A stretch of DNA of 54,787 nt, from the NCBI RefSeq assembly GCF_000439375.1, contig NZ_ATMI01000008.1, forward strand, positions 1-54,787. The letters are read 5' to 3'. Of this stretch, positions 17,226-28,971 are shown piece after piece. The stretch comes from Tatumella saanichensis (GTDB lineage: Bacteria; Pseudomonadota; Gammaproteobacteria; Enterobacterales; Enterobacteriaceae). How positions within the stretch are numbered: the first letter of the stretch is position 1; every line of letters begins with the position of its first letter. The notes under the pieces are model-generated. The model made no database searches. It worked only from the letters and a program-made list of their open reading frames with translations, and had not been told where the DNA came from. A program made the position numbers and the translations under genes.

Positions 17226-18653
17226 ATGAAAAAAACCACATTAGCGTTAAGTGCACTCGCACTCAGCCTTGGAATGGCATTTGCGCCTGTAACCGCTTCT
17301 GCGGCTGAATCTGCGTCTTCTTCAAGTCAGCAATTGCCAAGTTTGGCACCGATGCTACAAAAAGTGATGCCCTCAGTGGTCAGTATCAGTGTGGAAGGAA
17401 CGGCCCCGGTTAAAGCGTCTCAAGGGGGGCAGCAATTCCAGCAGTTCTTTGGTGATATGTCACCTTTCTGTCAGGATGGCTCACCTTTCCAGCAGTCACC
17501 TATCTGCCAAGTCCCGAATGGCGGTAATGGCGGAGCTCCTCAGGAACAAAAATTCCGTGCACTGGGTTCTGGGGTGGTGATTAATGCCGAGAAGGGCTAT
17601 GTGGTCACCAATAACCATGTGGTAGCGAATGCGTCCACCATTCAGGTCCAACTCAGCGACGGACGTCGCTTTGACGCCAAAGTTATCGGGAAAGATCCGC
17701 GTACTGATATTGCGCTGATCCAGTTGAAAGATGCTAAAAATCTGACTGCAATTAAAATCGCTGATTCCGATAACCTCCAAGTCGGAGATTATACCGTGGC
17801 CATCGGTAACCCGTATGGTCTGGGTGAAACGGTAACTTCTGGTATCGTTTCAGCGTTGGGACGTAGCGGCCTAAATGTTGAAAACTATGAAAACTTTATC
17901 CAGACCGATGCGGCGATTAACCGCGGTAACTCTGGTGGGGCCTTGGTGAATCTTAACGGTGAACTGATCGGTATCAATACCGCGATCCTAGCACCGGATG
18001 GCGGCAATATCGGTATCGGCTTTGCCATCCCATCGAACATGGTGAAAAACCTGACGTCACAGATGATCCAGTACGGCCAAGTGAAACGGGGCGAACTGGG
18101 GATCATGGGTACCGAGCTGAATTCCGAAATCGCCCAAGCGATGAAAGTGGATGCTCAGCGAGGCGCCTTTGTCAGTCAGGTACTGCCAAATACCTCTGCA
18201 GCCAAAGCAGGCATTAAGGCCGGCGATGTGATTGTCTCAATGAACGGTAAGCCGCTGAGTAGCTTCGCTTCACTACGTGCCGATGTCGGGACTATGCCGA
18301 TTGGGACTAAACTGGAACTGGGTCTGTTACGTGATGGCAAGCCGGTGAATGTCACGGTGGTGATCCAGCAAAGTACTCTGGATACCGTCCAGTCCTCTAA
18401 TATCTATACCGGTATTGAAGGGGCAGAGCTGAGTAATGCAACCAGCGGCCAGAAAGGGGTCGTGGTCGACAGTGTGAAACCGAATACCCGTGCCGCGGCG
18501 ATTGGCTTGAAAAAAGGTGATGTGATCCTCGGCGTCAACCAGCAGGCGATCAGCAACCTTGGCGAGCTGCGTAAGATCCTCGATAGTAAACCGTCGATTC
18601 TGGCGCTGAATGTGAAGCGTGGTGACAGCACTCTGTACTTGCTGGCACAGTAA
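17226..18653 (+). CDS. degP: Periplasmic serine endoprotease/chaperone DegP
   Basis: DegP degrades or chaperones misfolded periplasmic and outer-membrane proteins and is essential at high temperature in E. coli. A signal peptide (about residues 1-26, ending TASA) precedes the trypsin-like domain, whose triad falls at His131 (TNNHVV), Asp161 (RTDIALIQL) and Ser236 (RGNSGGAL), the E. coli numbering. The Cys-containing LA loop is present, followed by two PDZ domains (about 285-370 and 395-475). At 475 residues it is full length. A sigma-E-like promoter and a CpxR-like region lie upstream, and a strong terminator follows. In E. coli cdaR lies downstream; it is absent here. Confidence 0.98.
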   Translation: MKKTTLALSALALSLGMAFAPVTASAAESASSSSQQLPSLAPMLQKVMPSVVSISVEGTAPVKASQGGQQFQQFFGDMSPFCQDGSPFQQSPICQVPNGGNGGAPQEQKFRALGSGVVINAEKGYVVTNNHVVANASTIQVQLSDGRRFDAKVIGKDPRTDIALIQLKDAKNLTAIKIADSDNLQVGDYTVAIGNPYGLGETVTSGIVSALGRSGLNVENYENFIQTDAAINRGNSGGALVNLNGELIGINTAILAPDGGNIGIGFAIPSNMVKNLTSQMIQYGQVKRGELGIMGTELNSEIAQAMKVDAQRGAFVSQVLPNTSAAKAGIKAGDVIVSMNGKPLSSFASLRADVGTMPIGTKLELGLLRDGKPVNVTVVIQQSTLDTVQSSNIYTGIEGAELSNATSGQKGVVVDSVKPNTRAAAIGLKKGDVILGVNQQAISNLGELRKILDSKPSILALNVKRGDSTLYLLAQ

Positions 18654-18672
18654 GGCTGAGATAATCGCGATA

Positions 18673-18704
18673 AAAAAGCCGGTCAGTCACCTGACCGGCT
18701 TTTT
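18673..18704 (+). terminator. Bidirectional terminator between degP and yaeH
   Basis: A 14-bp stem AAAAAGCCGGTCAG / CTGACCGGCTTTTT with a TCAC loop lies between two convergent genes, with an A-run on one side and a T-run on the other, so it can terminate both. Confidence 0.93.
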
Positions 18705-18722
18705 AGTGCCTGAAACGCTGGA

Positions 18723-19109
18723 TTATTTACGCGTTAGCTTTTCTAGGTCAGCTTCTATTTCGGAAATTTTGTTAGAGACCACAAGTTCCAGATGACGAAG
18801 GTCATCAAGGATCTTCACTTTTAGGTCAATCTCCTCTTTTTCTTGCTGACAGATTTCATCCAACTCATCGATGATATAGCGTAGATTCGGGCTAATTTCC
18901 TGGATCTCGCGAAACCCCTGCTGAGTCTGATCAGAAACGATAGTTTTACGCTGGCGCGGGTATTTAAACTTCACACTCTTCGCCAAGAATTCCCCTTTAT
19001 CCTTACGAAAATAGATTTTCAGGATATCGTTATTGGCTTCCTGACGCAGGCTGTAACGGTCGATTTCTTCGGGGTGAGTGATCCCTAAACCTTTTAAGTT
19101 ATCATACAT
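18723..19109 (-). CDS. yaeH: DUF3461 family protein YaeH
   Basis: This 128-residue protein is the same length as E. coli YaeH and very similar ([62 protein letters not shown]). Its function is unknown. The sequence suggests a soluble, highly charged protein with a helical, coiled-coil-prone C-terminal half rich in Glu, Lys and Leu. No signal peptide or membrane segment is seen. It is read leftward, downstream of dapD, with a hairpin at the end of dapD between them, so it may have its own promoter in the 139-bp gap. A bidirectional terminator lies at its 3' end. Confidence 0.95.
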   Translation of the reverse strand: MYDNLKGLGITHPEEIDRYSLRQEANNDILKIYFRKDKGEFLAKSVKFKYPRQRKTIVSDQTQQGFREIQEISPNLRYIIDELDEICQQEKEEIDLKVKILDDLRHLELVVSNKISEIEADLEKLTRK

Positions 19110-19182
19110 ACCAAATTACCTCTTCAGGGGATGAAAACGCTGGAGCGTGGCACTGAGTGACAAAGGTGATGCCATCTAACGG

Positions 19183-19214
19183 TTAACCGCCGCCAGCAAG
19201 CAGCGGACGGTTAA
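19183..19214 (-). terminator. Hairpin downstream of dapD
   Basis: TTAACCG pairs with CGGTTAA, and an inner CCGC pairs with GCGG, leaving a single bulge. It lies about 35 nt beyond the dapD stop. No U-tract follows on the minus strand. Confidence 0.45.
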
Positions 19215-19248
19215 TGCCAATCAACCGGAGACGACCCCAGTTGATAAG

Positions 19249-20073
19249 TTAGTCGATGGTGCGCAGCAGTTCGTTGATACCGACTTTGCCAAGGGTTTTC
19301 GCATCCACTTTTTTGACGATCACAGCACAGTACAGGCTGTATTTACCGTCTTTGGATGGCAGGTTGCCGGAAACTACGACTGAACCTGCTGGGACGCGGC
19401 CGTAATGGACTTCACCGGTTTCACGATCGTAGATTTTGGTGCTCTGGCCGATATAAACACCCATTGAGATTACCGCACCTTCTTCGACAATGACGCCTTC
19501 AACGATTTCTGAACGGGCACCGATAAAGCAGTTATCTTCGATGATGGTCGGATTAGCCTGTAATGGCTCTAGTACACCACCGATGCCGACACCGCCGGAC
19601 AGGTGAACATTTTTACCGATCTGCGCACAGGAACCTACGGTGGCCCAGGTATCGACCATGGTACCTTCATCGACGTAAGCGCCGATGTTAACGTAGGAAG
19701 GCATCAGTACGGTGTTGCGTGCGATAAAGGCACCTTGGCGAACGGCGGCCGGAGGCACAACACGGAAACCTTCTTTTTTGAAGCGCGCTTCATCGTAATC
19801 GGCGAATTTCATCGGCACTTTATCGTAGAAACGGGTTTCCGCGCCGTCGATGACTTGGTTGTCATGGATACGGAAAGAGAGCAGCACTGCTTTTTTCAGC
19901 CATTGATGCGTCACCCACTCGCCGTCGATTTTTTCTGCGACACGGACTTTACCGCTGTCGATCAGACCAATCACTTCAGTGATTGCATCACGGGTTTCCG
20001 CGTCAACGCTGGACGGGGTGATGTCTGCACGCCGTTCAAATGCGGCTTCGATAATTTTTTGTAACTCTTGCAT
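19249..20073 (-). CDS. dapD: Tetrahydrodipicolinate N-succinyltransferase
   Basis: DapD succinylates tetrahydrodipicolinate in the succinylase branch of the lysine and diaminopimelate pathway, which supplies peptidoglycan cross-links. The 274 residues equal the E. coli length and end identically ([13 protein letters not shown]). The C-terminal half is a left-handed beta helix built of hexapeptide repeats ([24 protein letters not shown] and following). The ATG at 20071-20073 has AGGA upstream and matches the family start MQELQ; an upstream in-frame start would add 23 foreign residues. It lies 131 bp downstream of glnD in the same orientation, as in E. coli. Confidence 0.98.
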   Translation of the reverse strand: MQELQKIIEAAFERRADITPSSVDAETRDAITEVIGLIDSGKVRVAEKIDGEWVTHQWLKKAVLLSFRIHDNQVIDGAETRFYDKVPMKFADYDEARFKKEGFRVVPPAAVRQGAFIARNTVLMPSYVNIGAYVDEGTMVDTWATVGSCAQIGKNVHLSGGVGIGGVLEPLQANPTIIEDNCFIGARSEIVEGVIVEEGAVISMGVYIGQSTKIYDRETGEVHYGRVPAGSVVVSGNLPSKDGKYSLYCAVIVKKVDAKTLGKVGINELLRTID

Positions 20074-20204
20074 TCTTTTTTCCTGCATCAATGGTTTGGT
20101 AAAAACTGACTCTCCCGGACAGTGACCGGCTGTTACTGTCATGGCAACCGGTATATCTGGGAAAAAAACGTGACCGCACTCTCGGTTAAGGCCCGTCGGG
20201 TGAA

Positions 20205-22859
20205 TTACCCTTTATCGTTTGGATTAAGGGCCTCTGTCAACCGTTGTTGTAAACTATCGCGCATTTTATCATCGAGGGCGCGACGTTCGCTGGTGGCGAG
20301 GATAAATAAATCTTCTACCCGCTCACCGATAGTACTGATACGCGCGCCATGCAATGAAATCCCCGCTTGCGCAAATACGGTTCCAATCTGCGCCAGCAGG
20401 CCGGGGTGATCAAGGGCCACCAGTTCTAAATAGGTGCGCTGATTGGTATGCGCGGGCAGAAAACGAATTTCAGTGTCTACCGTAAAGTGGCGCAGACGTG
20501 GTGAGAGACGACGCGGGCGTGGCAGGCTCCATTCGGTTTGTGACAGAGCCCGCACCAGCCCTTCAATGATGGCGTCGTGCCGATCCCTTGCCAGCGGGCT
20601 TCCGTCTGGCTCTAGCACAATAAAGGTGTCCATCGCCATGCCATCACGATTGGTAAAAATTTGTGCATCGTGAACACTCAGATTACGCCGATCTAGCTCT
20701 CCGGCGACGGTGGCAAACAGGTAAGGGCGGTCTGGACTCCAAATGAATATTTCGGTACCGCCCCGTGAGGTTTGCGGGTTAATCAGAACCAGCGGCTGGT
20801 TTAGCTCATGACTCAGCAGATTGCGCGCATGCCAAGCCAACTGACTGGCACTGTGTCGCAAAAAGTAATCGGCCCGGCAGCGGTTCCAGATTTTGTGCAG
20901 ACGGGTTTCATCAATATTATCCATGCGTAACAGCGCCAGCGCCTGTAGGCGGTTGTGGCGTACCCGGTCACGCAGGTCTGGATGGTTGTCTTTACCGCGG
21001 CGCAGTTGTTTCTCGGTAGCAAAATAAAGCTCACGCAACAGGCTCTGTTTCCAGCTGTTCCATAGGCTTTCATTGGTGGCGCAAATATCAGCGACGGTCA
21101 GACAAATCAGCAGGCGAAGTTGCTGCTCATTTTCCATGATCTCGGCAAACTGCTGGATCACCGAGGGATCCTGAATATCGCGGCGTTGTGCGGTGACGGA
21201 CATCAGCAAGTGATGACGAACCAACCAGGCTACCAGACGCGCATCACGGGAGCGTAGCCCATGCAGTAGGGCAAACTCCGCGACATCCTCAGCGCCGAGC
21301 TCAGAGTGATCTCCGCCACGGCCTTTGGCAATATCATGGAACAGGGCAGCAATTAATAAAATTTCCGGATGGATCAATCGCTGCCAGATCTCCACACATA
21401 ACGGATGTTTTTCCCGTGACTCTTCACTGGCAAAGCTTTCCAGTTTTTGCAGGACGCGGATGCTGTGTTCATCAACGGTGTAGGCATGGAACAGGTCAAA
21501 CTGCATCTGACCGACAATTTTACTCCACTGCGGCAGGTAAGCCGCCAGCACGCCGTGATGGTGCATCGGCACCAGTGCACGACTGACCGCGCCAGGATGA
21601 CGCAAGATGTCCATAAAGTACTGACGAGCTTCGGCGCTGTCACACAGTGAGTGGTCTAAGGTCTGTAGGGCATGACGCAGGCAGCGCAGGGTGGCGGAGT
21701 AAATTCCCTGTACCGCGCTGGTGCGCACCGACACATTAAATAGGCGGATAATTGCGGCCGGATTGCGGCTGAAGAGGGTGTTGTCCCGCAGATCGATTAA
21801 GTTGCCGCGTAGTTGAAAATCATCATCCAAGGGCTGTGGTTTTTCGTTAGCCGGTAAGGCAAGGATGGCTTCATCAAACAGCTGTAACAGCATTTCGTTC
21901 AATTCACCGATATGGCGGGTGACTCGATAGAAATCCTTCATCATCTGTTCGACGGGCTCGTTACCTTCGCCTTGATAGTTAAGCCGTTGCGCGACCGCCA
22001 ATTGACGATCAAACAGTAGCCGATTATCGTAACGTGGTAGTGTCAGATGCAGGGCAAAGCGGATGCGCCAGAGGAAGTCCTGACACTGATTAAGTTCGTT
22101 GCGTTCTTCTTCGGTCAGAAAACCAAAGCCCATCATTTCGTCCATGGAGGTGGCCCCGAAATGGCGGCGGGCGACCCATTGCAGAGTATGAATATCTCTG
22201 AGGCCACCAGGACTGCTTTTGATGTCGGGTTCCAGATTATAACTGGTGCCGTGGTAACGCTGGTGACGCTGTTTCTGCTCTTCTATTTTGGCCGCAAAAA
22301 ATTCCGCTGATGGCCAGAAACCCTCGCTGAAAATGTTTTTTTGTAGCTCCAAAAATAGTGAGACATCACCGGTCAACATGCGTGACTCGATAAGATTGGT
22401 GGCGACTGTGAGATCAGCCAGTCCTTCCAGTAGACACTCTTCTAAAGTACGGACACTGTGACCCACTTCTAGCTTGAGATCCCACAGTAGGGTAAGCAAC
22501 TCACTGACACGTTGCTGACTGGATCCGTCCAGCGGTGTGCGGCTGAGCACCAGCACGTCAATATCAGACAACGGATGCAGTTCCTGACGACCATAACCAC
22601 CCACGGCCAGCAGGGCGATATCTTTCACACCCTCGAAGCCGGCCTGATGCCATAAGCGGCACAACAGGTGGTCAATAAACTGGGTACGGGCATCAATCAG
22701 TTCGCTGATGTTTTGTCCCACGTCAAAAGCAGCTCCGAGCTTGTCCTGAAAGGTCTCCAGTTGCTGCTTCATCGCCTCGCGATTTAGCTGTGACGCTGAC
22801 CAGTGGAGTGGAGCCTCGATACTCTGTTTGTCGATGTGTTCTGGCAGGTGGCTACTCAT
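20205..22859 (-). CDS. glnD: Bifunctional PII uridylyltransferase/uridylyl-removing enzyme
   Basis: GlnD senses glutamine and adds or removes UMP on the PII proteins GlnB and GlnK, controlling nitrogen assimilation. The 884-residue protein (E. coli about 890) has an N-terminal nucleotidyltransferase domain with [19 protein letters not shown] (metal Asp pair), a helical region with [17 protein letters not shown], an HD hydrolase domain with [18 protein letters not shown], and two C-terminal ACT domains (around residues 700-780 and 805-880) that bind glutamine. A strong intrinsic terminator sits 20 nt upstream of its ATG, so its own promoter or read-through from map must drive it. Confidence 0.97.
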   Translation of the reverse strand: MSSHLPEHIDKQSIEAPLHWSASQLNREAMKQQLETFQDKLGAAFDVGQNISELIDARTQFIDHLLCRLWHQAGFEGVKDIALLAVGGYGRQELHPLSDIDVLVLSRTPLDGSSQQRVSELLTLLWDLKLEVGHSVRTLEECLLEGLADLTVATNLIESRMLTGDVSLFLELQKNIFSEGFWPSAEFFAAKIEEQKQRHQRYHGTSYNLEPDIKSSPGGLRDIHTLQWVARRHFGATSMDEMMGFGFLTEEERNELNQCQDFLWRIRFALHLTLPRYDNRLLFDRQLAVAQRLNYQGEGNEPVEQMMKDFYRVTRHIGELNEMLLQLFDEAILALPANEKPQPLDDDFQLRGNLIDLRDNTLFSRNPAAIIRLFNVSVRTSAVQGIYSATLRCLRHALQTLDHSLCDSAEARQYFMDILRHPGAVSRALVPMHHHGVLAAYLPQWSKIVGQMQFDLFHAYTVDEHSIRVLQKLESFASEESREKHPLCVEIWQRLIHPEILLIAALFHDIAKGRGGDHSELGAEDVAEFALLHGLRSRDARLVAWLVRHHLLMSVTAQRRDIQDPSVIQQFAEIMENEQQLRLLICLTVADICATNESLWNSWKQSLLRELYFATEKQLRRGKDNHPDLRDRVRHNRLQALALLRMDNIDETRLHKIWNRCRADYFLRHSASQLAWHARNLLSHELNQPLVLINPQTSRGGTEIFIWSPDRPYLFATVAGELDRRNLSVHDAQIFTNRDGMAMDTFIVLEPDGSPLARDRHDAIIEGLVRALSQTEWSLPRPRRLSPRLRHFTVDTEIRFLPAHTNQRTYLELVALDHPGLLAQIGTVFAQAGISLHGARISTIGERVEDLFILATSERRALDDKMRDSLQQRLTEALNPNDKG

Positions 22860-22878
22860 TATCGTTACTCATCAGATA

Positions 22879-22904
22879 AAAAAGCCGGCATTAGCCGGCT
22901 TTTA
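22879..22904 (-). terminator. Terminator between map and glnD
   Basis: AAAAAGCCGGC / GCCGGCTTTTT with an ATTA loop forms a symmetric intrinsic terminator just after the map stop codon. glnD begins only 20 nt beyond it. Confidence 0.9.
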
Positions 22905-22922
22905 GGGAGTCAATTATCAGGA

Positions 22923-23717
22923 TTAACCTTCATTTACCAGCACCGCCGGAATCGTCTCTTCCTGGCGCAGGGTTAAAATCTCACAGCCATTATCGGTGAC
23001 CACAATAGTATGTTCATATTGGGCAGACAAGCTGCGATCTTTGGTTTTTACCGTCCAACCATCTTTCATGCTGCGGATGCGGAAGTCTCCGGCATTAACC
23101 ATCGGTTCAATAGTAAAAGTCATACCTTTCTGCAGTACTACACCGCTGTCATCGGCATCGTAATGTAGAACCTGTGGCTCTTCATGGAAGCCTTTACCGA
23201 TGCCGTGACCACAGTATTCGCGGACTACTGAGAAATCGTTACCTTCAACAAATTTCTGGATCTCACGGCCAATGGTGCGCAGGCGGATGCCTGGCTTAAC
23301 CAATTTTAAGGCCAGATAAAGGCTATCTTGGGTAACGCGACATAGGCGCTCACCAAGGATAGTCGGTTTGCCGACGATAAACATTTTCGAGGTATCACCG
23401 TGATACTCATCTTTGATGACGGTGACATCGATATTGACGATATCGCCATCCTTCAGGATACGGTCGTCGCTAGGAATACCGTGGCAAACTACTTCGTTAA
23501 TGGAGATACAGACTGATTTTGGGAAACCGTGATAGCCGAGGCAGGCTGAGACTGCCTGCTGTTCGCCGGTGATGTAGTCTGCACAGATGCGGTCCAGTTC
23601 GCCGGTAGAAATACCAGGTTTGACATGCGCGGCGATCATTTCAAGCACTTCGGCGGCCAGTCGGCCCGCGACGCGCATTTTTTCGATTTCTTCAGGAGTT
23701 TTAATTGAGATAGCCAT
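22923..23717 (-). CDS. map: Methionine aminopeptidase type I
   Basis: Map removes the N-terminal methionine of nascent proteins when the second residue is small, and is essential in E. coli. The ATG at 23715-23717 gives 264 residues starting MAISIKTPEEIEKMR, as in E. coli. Metal ligands are visible as Asp in VNIDVTV and GDTSKMF, His in GHGIGKGFHEEP, and Glu in FTIEPM and YEHTIVV. An in-frame extension of 30 codons upstream has no family counterpart and falls in the promoter region shared with rpsB. A terminator follows. The divergent rpsB-map layout is the enteric one. Confidence 0.98.
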   Translation of the reverse strand: MAISIKTPEEIEKMRVAGRLAAEVLEMIAAHVKPGISTGELDRICADYITGEQQAVSACLGYHGFPKSVCISINEVVCHGIPSDDRILKDGDIVNIDVTVIKDEYHGDTSKMFIVGKPTILGERLCRVTQDSLYLALKLVKPGIRLRTIGREIQKFVEGNDFSVVREYCGHGIGKGFHEEPQVLHYDADDSGVVLQKGMTFTIEPMVNAGDFRIRSMKDGWTVKTKDRSLSAQYEHTIVVTDNGCEILTLRQEETIPAVLVNEG

Positions 23718-23864
23718 GGAATCCGTCCGGTTGCTGCCAGCCAATGCCAGCAAAACGAGAAAAAAGTGATATCTGGGTATGTTATCAGCCAGCCAAACCG
23801 CTGCCAACGTTATTCACCCAGCAAGTCGCCGAACCACAGCAGGAAAATTCTGTATTGCCGGTAA

Positions 23865-24854
<990 letters not shown>

Positions 24855-24899
24855 TAAGGCCTGCTCTGTAAAGAGCCCTTAGCGTCAGATGTTATCTGC

Positions 24900-24921
24900 A
24901 AGGGGCCGCTTAAGGCCCCTT
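24900..24921 (+). terminator. Intergenic terminator/attenuator between rpsB and tsf
   Basis: AAGGGGCC / GGCCCCTT with a 6-nt loop is followed by TTATTATTTT. It lies between cotranscribed genes, so it probably acts as a partial terminator that sets the ratio of S2 to EF-Ts. Confidence 0.7.
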
Positions 24922-25047
24922 TTATTATTTTAAGATCCGCTGAGTAAGATCCGTTCTGCTGGGCGACGTAAAATATCCTGCGAAATGATGCTGTTTGTCA
25001 TGACCGCAATGTCTGCAAACAGACCACAGTTAACCGAGGACTTTAGA

Positions 25048-25899
25048 ATGGCTGACATTACCGCTGCTCTGGTAAAAGAACTGCGCGAGCGTACTGGCGC
25101 TGGCATGATGGAATGTAAAAAGGCGCTGGTTGAAGCTAACGGCGACATCGAACTGGCTATCGACAACATGCGTAAGTCAGGTCAGGCAAAAGCGGCTAAG
25201 AAATCTGGCCGTGTTGCTGCTGAAGGTGTGATCCTGACCAGCGTTGAAGGTAACGCGGGCGTGATCGTTGAGCTGAACTGCGAAACTGACTTCGTTGCTA
25301 AAGATGCCGGCTTCCTGGCATTTGGTCAGGAAGTTCTGACTGCCGCCGCTGCTGACAAAAACCTGGATATCGATGCACTGAAAGCTAAATTTGAAGAGCA
25401 GCGTACTGCGCTGGTTGCCAAAATTGGTGAAAACATCAACATCCGTCGCATTGCTCGCCTGGAAGGTGACGTTGTAGGTTCTTACCTGCACGGTGCACGT
25501 ATCGGTGTTCTGGTTTCTGCTACCGGTGCTGACGAAGAGCTGGTTAAGCATATCGCGATGCACGTTGCGGCAAGCAAGCCAGAATACGTGAAACCAGAAG
25601 ATGTTCCTGCGGACGTGGTTGCTCGTGAGCACCAGATCCAGCTGGACATCGCGATGCAGTCTGGTAAGCCTCGCGAAATCGCAGAAAAAATGGTTTCTGG
25701 TCGTATGAACAAGTTCACCGGTGAAGTGTCACTGACTGGTCAGAACTTCGTTATGGATCCGTCCAAAACGGTTGGTCAGCTGCTGAAAGAAAAAGGCGCT
25801 GACGTGATTAACTTCATCCGCTTTGAAGTGGGCGAAGGTATCGAGAAAGTTGAGTCTGATTTTGCTGCTGAAGTTGCAGCGATGTCCAAACAGTCTTAA
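25048..25899 (+). CDS. tsf: Elongation factor Ts
   Basis: EF-Ts is the nucleotide-exchange factor that releases GDP from EF-Tu. The 283-residue product equals the E. coli length. The N-terminal UBA-like domain has [20 protein letters not shown]; the core carries the EF-Tu contact [10 protein letters not shown] (the Asp-Phe that intrudes near the EF-Tu Mg site); the C-terminal module ends [24 protein letters not shown] lies 7 nt before the ATG at 25048. Codon use is strongly biased, as in rpsB. A clean terminator follows 10 nt after the stop. Confidence 0.99.
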   Translation: MADITAALVKELRERTGAGMMECKKALVEANGDIELAIDNMRKSGQAKAAKKSGRVAAEGVILTSVEGNAGVIVELNCETDFVAKDAGFLAFGQEVLTAAAADKNLDIDALKAKFEEQRTALVAKIGENINIRRIARLEGDVVGSYLHGARIGVLVSATGADEELVKHIAMHVAASKPEYVKPEDVPADVVAREHQIQLDIAMQSGKPREIAEKMVSGRMNKFTGEVSLTGQNFVMDPSKTVGQLLKEKGADVINFIRFEVGEGIEKVESDFAAEVAAMSKQS

Positions 25900-25909
25900 T
25901 GCTCTGAAG

Positions 25910-25936
25910 GAACCGCCAGAACGGCGGTTCTTTTTT
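25910..25936 (+). terminator. Terminator of the rpsB-tsf operon
   Basis: GAACCGCC / GGCGGTTC with a 5-nt loop is followed by six T residues, starting 11 nt after the tsf stop. Confidence 0.9.
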
Positions 25937-26062
25937 GTCTGCTGACAACAGCCCCGGCAGACAAGTTTTACTATCATTTCTCTCGTATAACGAGAAAACA
26001 GAGCGAATGACAGACGTGCTTTCTCTCTGCCTTATTCACTCATGCTCCAGGAATTAATGATC

Positions 26063-26788
26063 ATGGCGACCAACGCAAAACCGGTATATCAACGTATCCT
26101 TCTGAAACTGAGCGGCGAAGCGCTGCAAGGTGCCGAAGGTTTTGGTATTGATGCAAGCATTCTTGACCGTATGGCTCAGGAAGTGAAAGAGCTGGTTGAA
26201 TTAGGTATCCAAGTCGGCGTCGTGATTGGCGGGGGTAACCTGTTCCGTGGTGCCGGTCTGGCAAAAGCCGGAATGAACCGTGTCGTCGGTGACCATATGG
26301 GCATGTTAGCCACTGTGATGAATGGCTTGGCGATGCGTGATGCCTTGCACCGCGCTTATGTTAATGCTCGCCTGATGTCTGCCATCCCACTTAACGGTGT
26401 CTGTGATAACTACAGCTGGGCCGAAGCGATCAGCCAGCTGCGTAATAACCGTGTGGTAATTTTCTCCGCCGGTACTGGTAACCCGTTCTTTACCACTGAC
26501 TCTGCCGCCTGCTTGCGCGGGATTGAGATCGAAGCTGATGTAGTACTGAAAGCCACTAAAGTTGACGGTGTCTACTCTGCCGATCCGATGACTACCCCTG
26601 ATGCAGTATTATACGAAAAACTCAGTTATCAGGACGTACTTGAGCGTGAGCTTAAAGTGATGGATCTGGCCGCTTTTACCCTGGCACGCGATCACAACCT
26701 GCCGATTCGTGTGTTCAACATGAATAAGCCAGGCGCACTGCGCCGTGTGGTGATGGGTGAGAAAGAAGGTACACTGATCGCTCAGTAA
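26063..26788 (+). CDS. pyrH: UMP kinase
   Basis: PyrH phosphorylates UMP to UDP, is inhibited by UTP and activated by GTP, and in E. coli also takes part in regulating carAB. The hexameric amino-acid-kinase-fold protein has 241 residues, as in E. coli. Signatures include [11 protein letters not shown] (phosphate loop), [36 protein letters not shown] and [15 protein letters not shown]. The ATG at 26063 (MATNAKPV) matches the family; an in-frame start 7 codons upstream adds unrelated residues. It has its own unit between the tsf terminator and frr. Confidence 0.98.
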   Translation: MATNAKPVYQRILLKLSGEALQGAEGFGIDASILDRMAQEVKELVELGIQVGVVIGGGNLFRGAGLAKAGMNRVVGDHMGMLATVMNGLAMRDALHRAYVNARLMSAIPLNGVCDNYSWAEAISQLRNNRVVIFSAGTGNPFFTTDSAACLRGIEIEADVVLKATKVDGVYSADPMTTPDAVLYEKLSYQDVLERELKVMDLAAFTLARDHNLPIRVFNMNKPGALRRVVMGEKEGTLIAQ

Positions 26789-26790
26789 TC

Positions 26791-26820
26791 CTGTCAGCGG
26801 TAAGTAAAATAAGGTATATT
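26791..26820 (+). promoter_or_regulatory. Putative frr promoter
   Basis: CTGTCA (26791-26796) and TATATT (26815-26820) are 18 nt apart, just after the pyrH stop and about 110 nt before frr. Matches are moderate. Confidence 0.35.
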
Positions 26821-26932
26821 CTGGCCAATACTGGTGATCTGTCCTGGTATCTACGGGTACCTTGAAGAGCAGACCCATTCTGCTGACACCTGAGGCAGAA
26901 AGATCAGGTCAAACGAATCCAAGGGTTTTATT

Positions 26933-27490
26933 GTGATTAACGACATTAAAAAAGATGCTGAAGTGCGCATGGAAAAGTGCGTAGAAGCCTTTAAAAATAC
27001 CATCGGTAAAGTACGCACCGGACGTGCTTCACCATCGCTGCTGGACGGCATTGTGGTTGAGTACTACGGCTCACCCACGCCATTGCGCCAGTTAGCCAGT
27101 GTAACCGTAGAAGACTCACGTACACTGAAACTCAACGTTTTCGATCGTTCTATGGGCCCCGCGGTAGAGAAAGCCATCATGGCATCTGACCTCGGTTTAA
27201 ACCCGAGCTCTGCGGGTACCGATATCCGCGTTCCTCTTCCTCCGCTGACCGAAGAACGTCGTAAAGATCTGATCAAGATTGTGCGTGGTGAAGCAGAGCA
27301 GGGCCGTGTCTCTGTACGTAATGTCCGCCGCGACGCTAACGACAAAATCAAAGCCTTGCTGAAAGACAAAGAAATCAGCGAAGACGATGAGCGCCGTGCC
27401 CAGGATGATATTCAGAAGATGACCGATGTGTCTATCAAGAAAGTTGATGCTGCACTGGCCGAGAAAGAAACGGAATTAATGGAATTCTGA
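26933..27490 (+). CDS. frr: Ribosome recycling factor
   Basis: RRF works with EF-G and IF3 to split post-termination ribosomes. The 185-residue protein has the E. coli length and the three-helix-bundle pattern: [31 protein letters not shown], then [20 protein letters not shown] in the small domain, and [22 protein letters not shown] in the long helices. The start is GTG, as in E. coli, with AAGGG about 7 nt upstream. It is followed by a long hairpin and then dxr. Nothing unusual in the protein. Confidence 0.98.
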   Translation: MINDIKKDAEVRMEKCVEAFKNTIGKVRTGRASPSLLDGIVVEYYGSPTPLRQLASVTVEDSRTLKLNVFDRSMGPAVEKAIMASDLGLNPSSAGTDIRVPLPPLTEERRKDLIKIVRGEAEQGRVSVRNVRRDANDKIKALLKDKEISEDDERRAQDDIQKMTDVSIKKVDAALAEKETELMEF

Positions 27491-27507
27491 TCCTTTCCGG
27501 GGAGATG

Positions 27508-27561
27508 GTAAAACGCCGCGTAGAGAGCCCACAGAACAGGGATTCTCTCGCGGCGTTTTAC
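27508..27561 (+). terminator. Long hairpin terminator after frr
   Basis: GTAAAACGCCGCG pairs perfectly with CGCGGCGTTTTAC, and inner AGAGAG/TTCTCT extends the stem around a loop of about 15 nt. The TTTT lies inside the 3' arm, as in many intrinsic terminators. Confidence 0.75.
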
Positions 27562-27614
27562 ATGGTTAGGCGTCCGTCACTACGCGCGCCATTACACTTA
27601 GAATGGATACACTG

Positions 27615-28808
27615 ATGAAGCGTCTGACATTGCTGGGTTCCACCGGCTCAATCGGCACCAGTACCTTAGCGGTAGTTCGCCGGAATCCGGAACTGTACCA
27701 GGTGACGGCACTGGTGGCGGGGCATAACGCACACCTGATGGCTGAACAATGCCAAGAATTCCGGCCTCAGTATGCCGCCATGGCTGATGAACACGCTGCC
27801 AGCGAGTTGCGTGAACGACTGACAGCACTGAATGTAGACACTGAAGTGCTCTCCGGCGTTCAAGCCGCTTGTGATCTGGCCGCCCTTTCAGAAGTCGACC
27901 AAGTGATGGCTGCCATTGTTGGCGCATCAGGGCTACGGCCGACGTTAGCGGCTATCCGTGCCGGTAAACGTGTTCTGCTGGCTAATAAAGAATCACTCGT
28001 TACCTGTGGCCGACTGTTTATGGATGAAGTTCGTCGCTCCGGGGCCTGTTTGATGCCAGTGGACAGTGAACATAATGCTATTTTTCAGAGTTTACCCGCT
28101 ATTATACAGCAGCAGTTAGGGTACGCTGACTTACGTGATAGTGGTGTCGACTCGGTGATCTTGACCGGTTCCGGTGGCCCTTTTCGGGATAAACCGTTGG
28201 CAGAGTTCTGCTCTGTCACACCGGAGCAGGCTTGTGCCCATCCCAATTGGTCTATGGGTAGGAAGATCTCCGTTGACTCCGCCACTATGATGAATAAAGG
28301 TCTGGAATATATTGAAGCGCGCTGGTTATTTAACGCCACTGATTCGCAAATGGAAGTGATCATTCACCCACAGTCGGTGATCCATTCGATGGTACGTTAT
28401 TGTGACGGAAGTGTTCTGGCTCAGCTTGGCTCACCGGATATGTGCACGCCTATCGCTCACTCTATGGCCTGGCCGGAAAGGATCCCTGCCGGTGTGACAC
28501 CGCTGGACTTTACACGCCTCGGGGCTTTGACTTTTTTAGAGCCTGACTTTGACCGTTATCCCTGCTTGAAACTGGCGATGGATGCTTGCGCCGCTGGACA
28601 AGCAGCTACCACAGCATTGAATGCGGCAAATGAGATAGCGGTTGCTGCCTTCCTTAACCGGCAGATCCGCTTCACCGATATCGCTGCACTGAATGCTCGG
28701 GTGCTGGAAAGCGGGCACTGGCAGGAACCTACCAGTGTCGAAGAGGTGATGGACATTGATGCACAGTCCCGTCAGATAGCGCAGCAGAGGCTGATGCAGT
28801 TTGTTTGA
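27615..28808 (+). CDS. dxr: 1-deoxy-D-xylulose 5-phosphate reductoisomerase
   Basis: Dxr (IspC) converts DXP to methylerythritol 4-phosphate with NADPH, the first committed step of the MEP isoprenoid pathway and the fosmidomycin target. The 397-residue protein (E. coli 398) has the NADPH motif [33 protein letters not shown], metal ligands in [11 protein letters not shown], the flexible loop [22 protein letters not shown], and [12 protein letters not shown] use the ATG at 27615 because the family starts MKxLT; an ATG at 27603 would add four residues. Neither has a strong Shine-Dalgarno. uppS, which uses the pathway product, lies downstream. Confidence 0.97.
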   Translation: MKRLTLLGSTGSIGTSTLAVVRRNPELYQVTALVAGHNAHLMAEQCQEFRPQYAAMADEHAASELRERLTALNVDTEVLSGVQAACDLAALSEVDQVMAAIVGASGLRPTLAAIRAGKRVLLANKESLVTCGRLFMDEVRRSGACLMPVDSEHNAIFQSLPAIIQQQLGYADLRDSGVDSVILTGSGGPFRDKPLAEFCSVTPEQACAHPNWSMGRKISVDSATMMNKGLEYIEARWLFNATDSQMEVIIHPQSVIHSMVRYCDGSVLAQLGSPDMCTPIAHSMAWPERIPAGVTPLDFTRLGALTFLEPDFDRYPCLKLAMDACAAGQAATTALNAANEIAVAAFLNRQIRFTDIAALNARVLESGHWQEPTSVEEVMDIDAQSRQIAQQRLMQFV

Positions 28809-28824
28809 TCGGGATGTCGGCCAT

Positions 28825-28853
28825 TTGTCCGAATCAGGGGAAAATGATATAGT
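28825..28853 (+). promoter_or_regulatory. Predicted sigma-70 promoter of uppS
   Basis: TTGTCC (28825-28830) and TATAGT (28848-28853) are separated by exactly 17 nt, about 120 nt before the uppS ATG and just after the dxr stop. This suggests an independent start for the uppS-cdsA-rseP-bamA block. Confidence 0.6.
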
Positions 28854-28971
28854 CGCCCGCTGCTGTTTAGTGGCGTAGGGAGAGGTTCCTCCTGTGGCGA
28901 TAAACCTGTGGTAGCGCGCTGAAATTATTCAGAGGTCAATGGTTCTCTGATAAAGGAATTAAATACGCATT

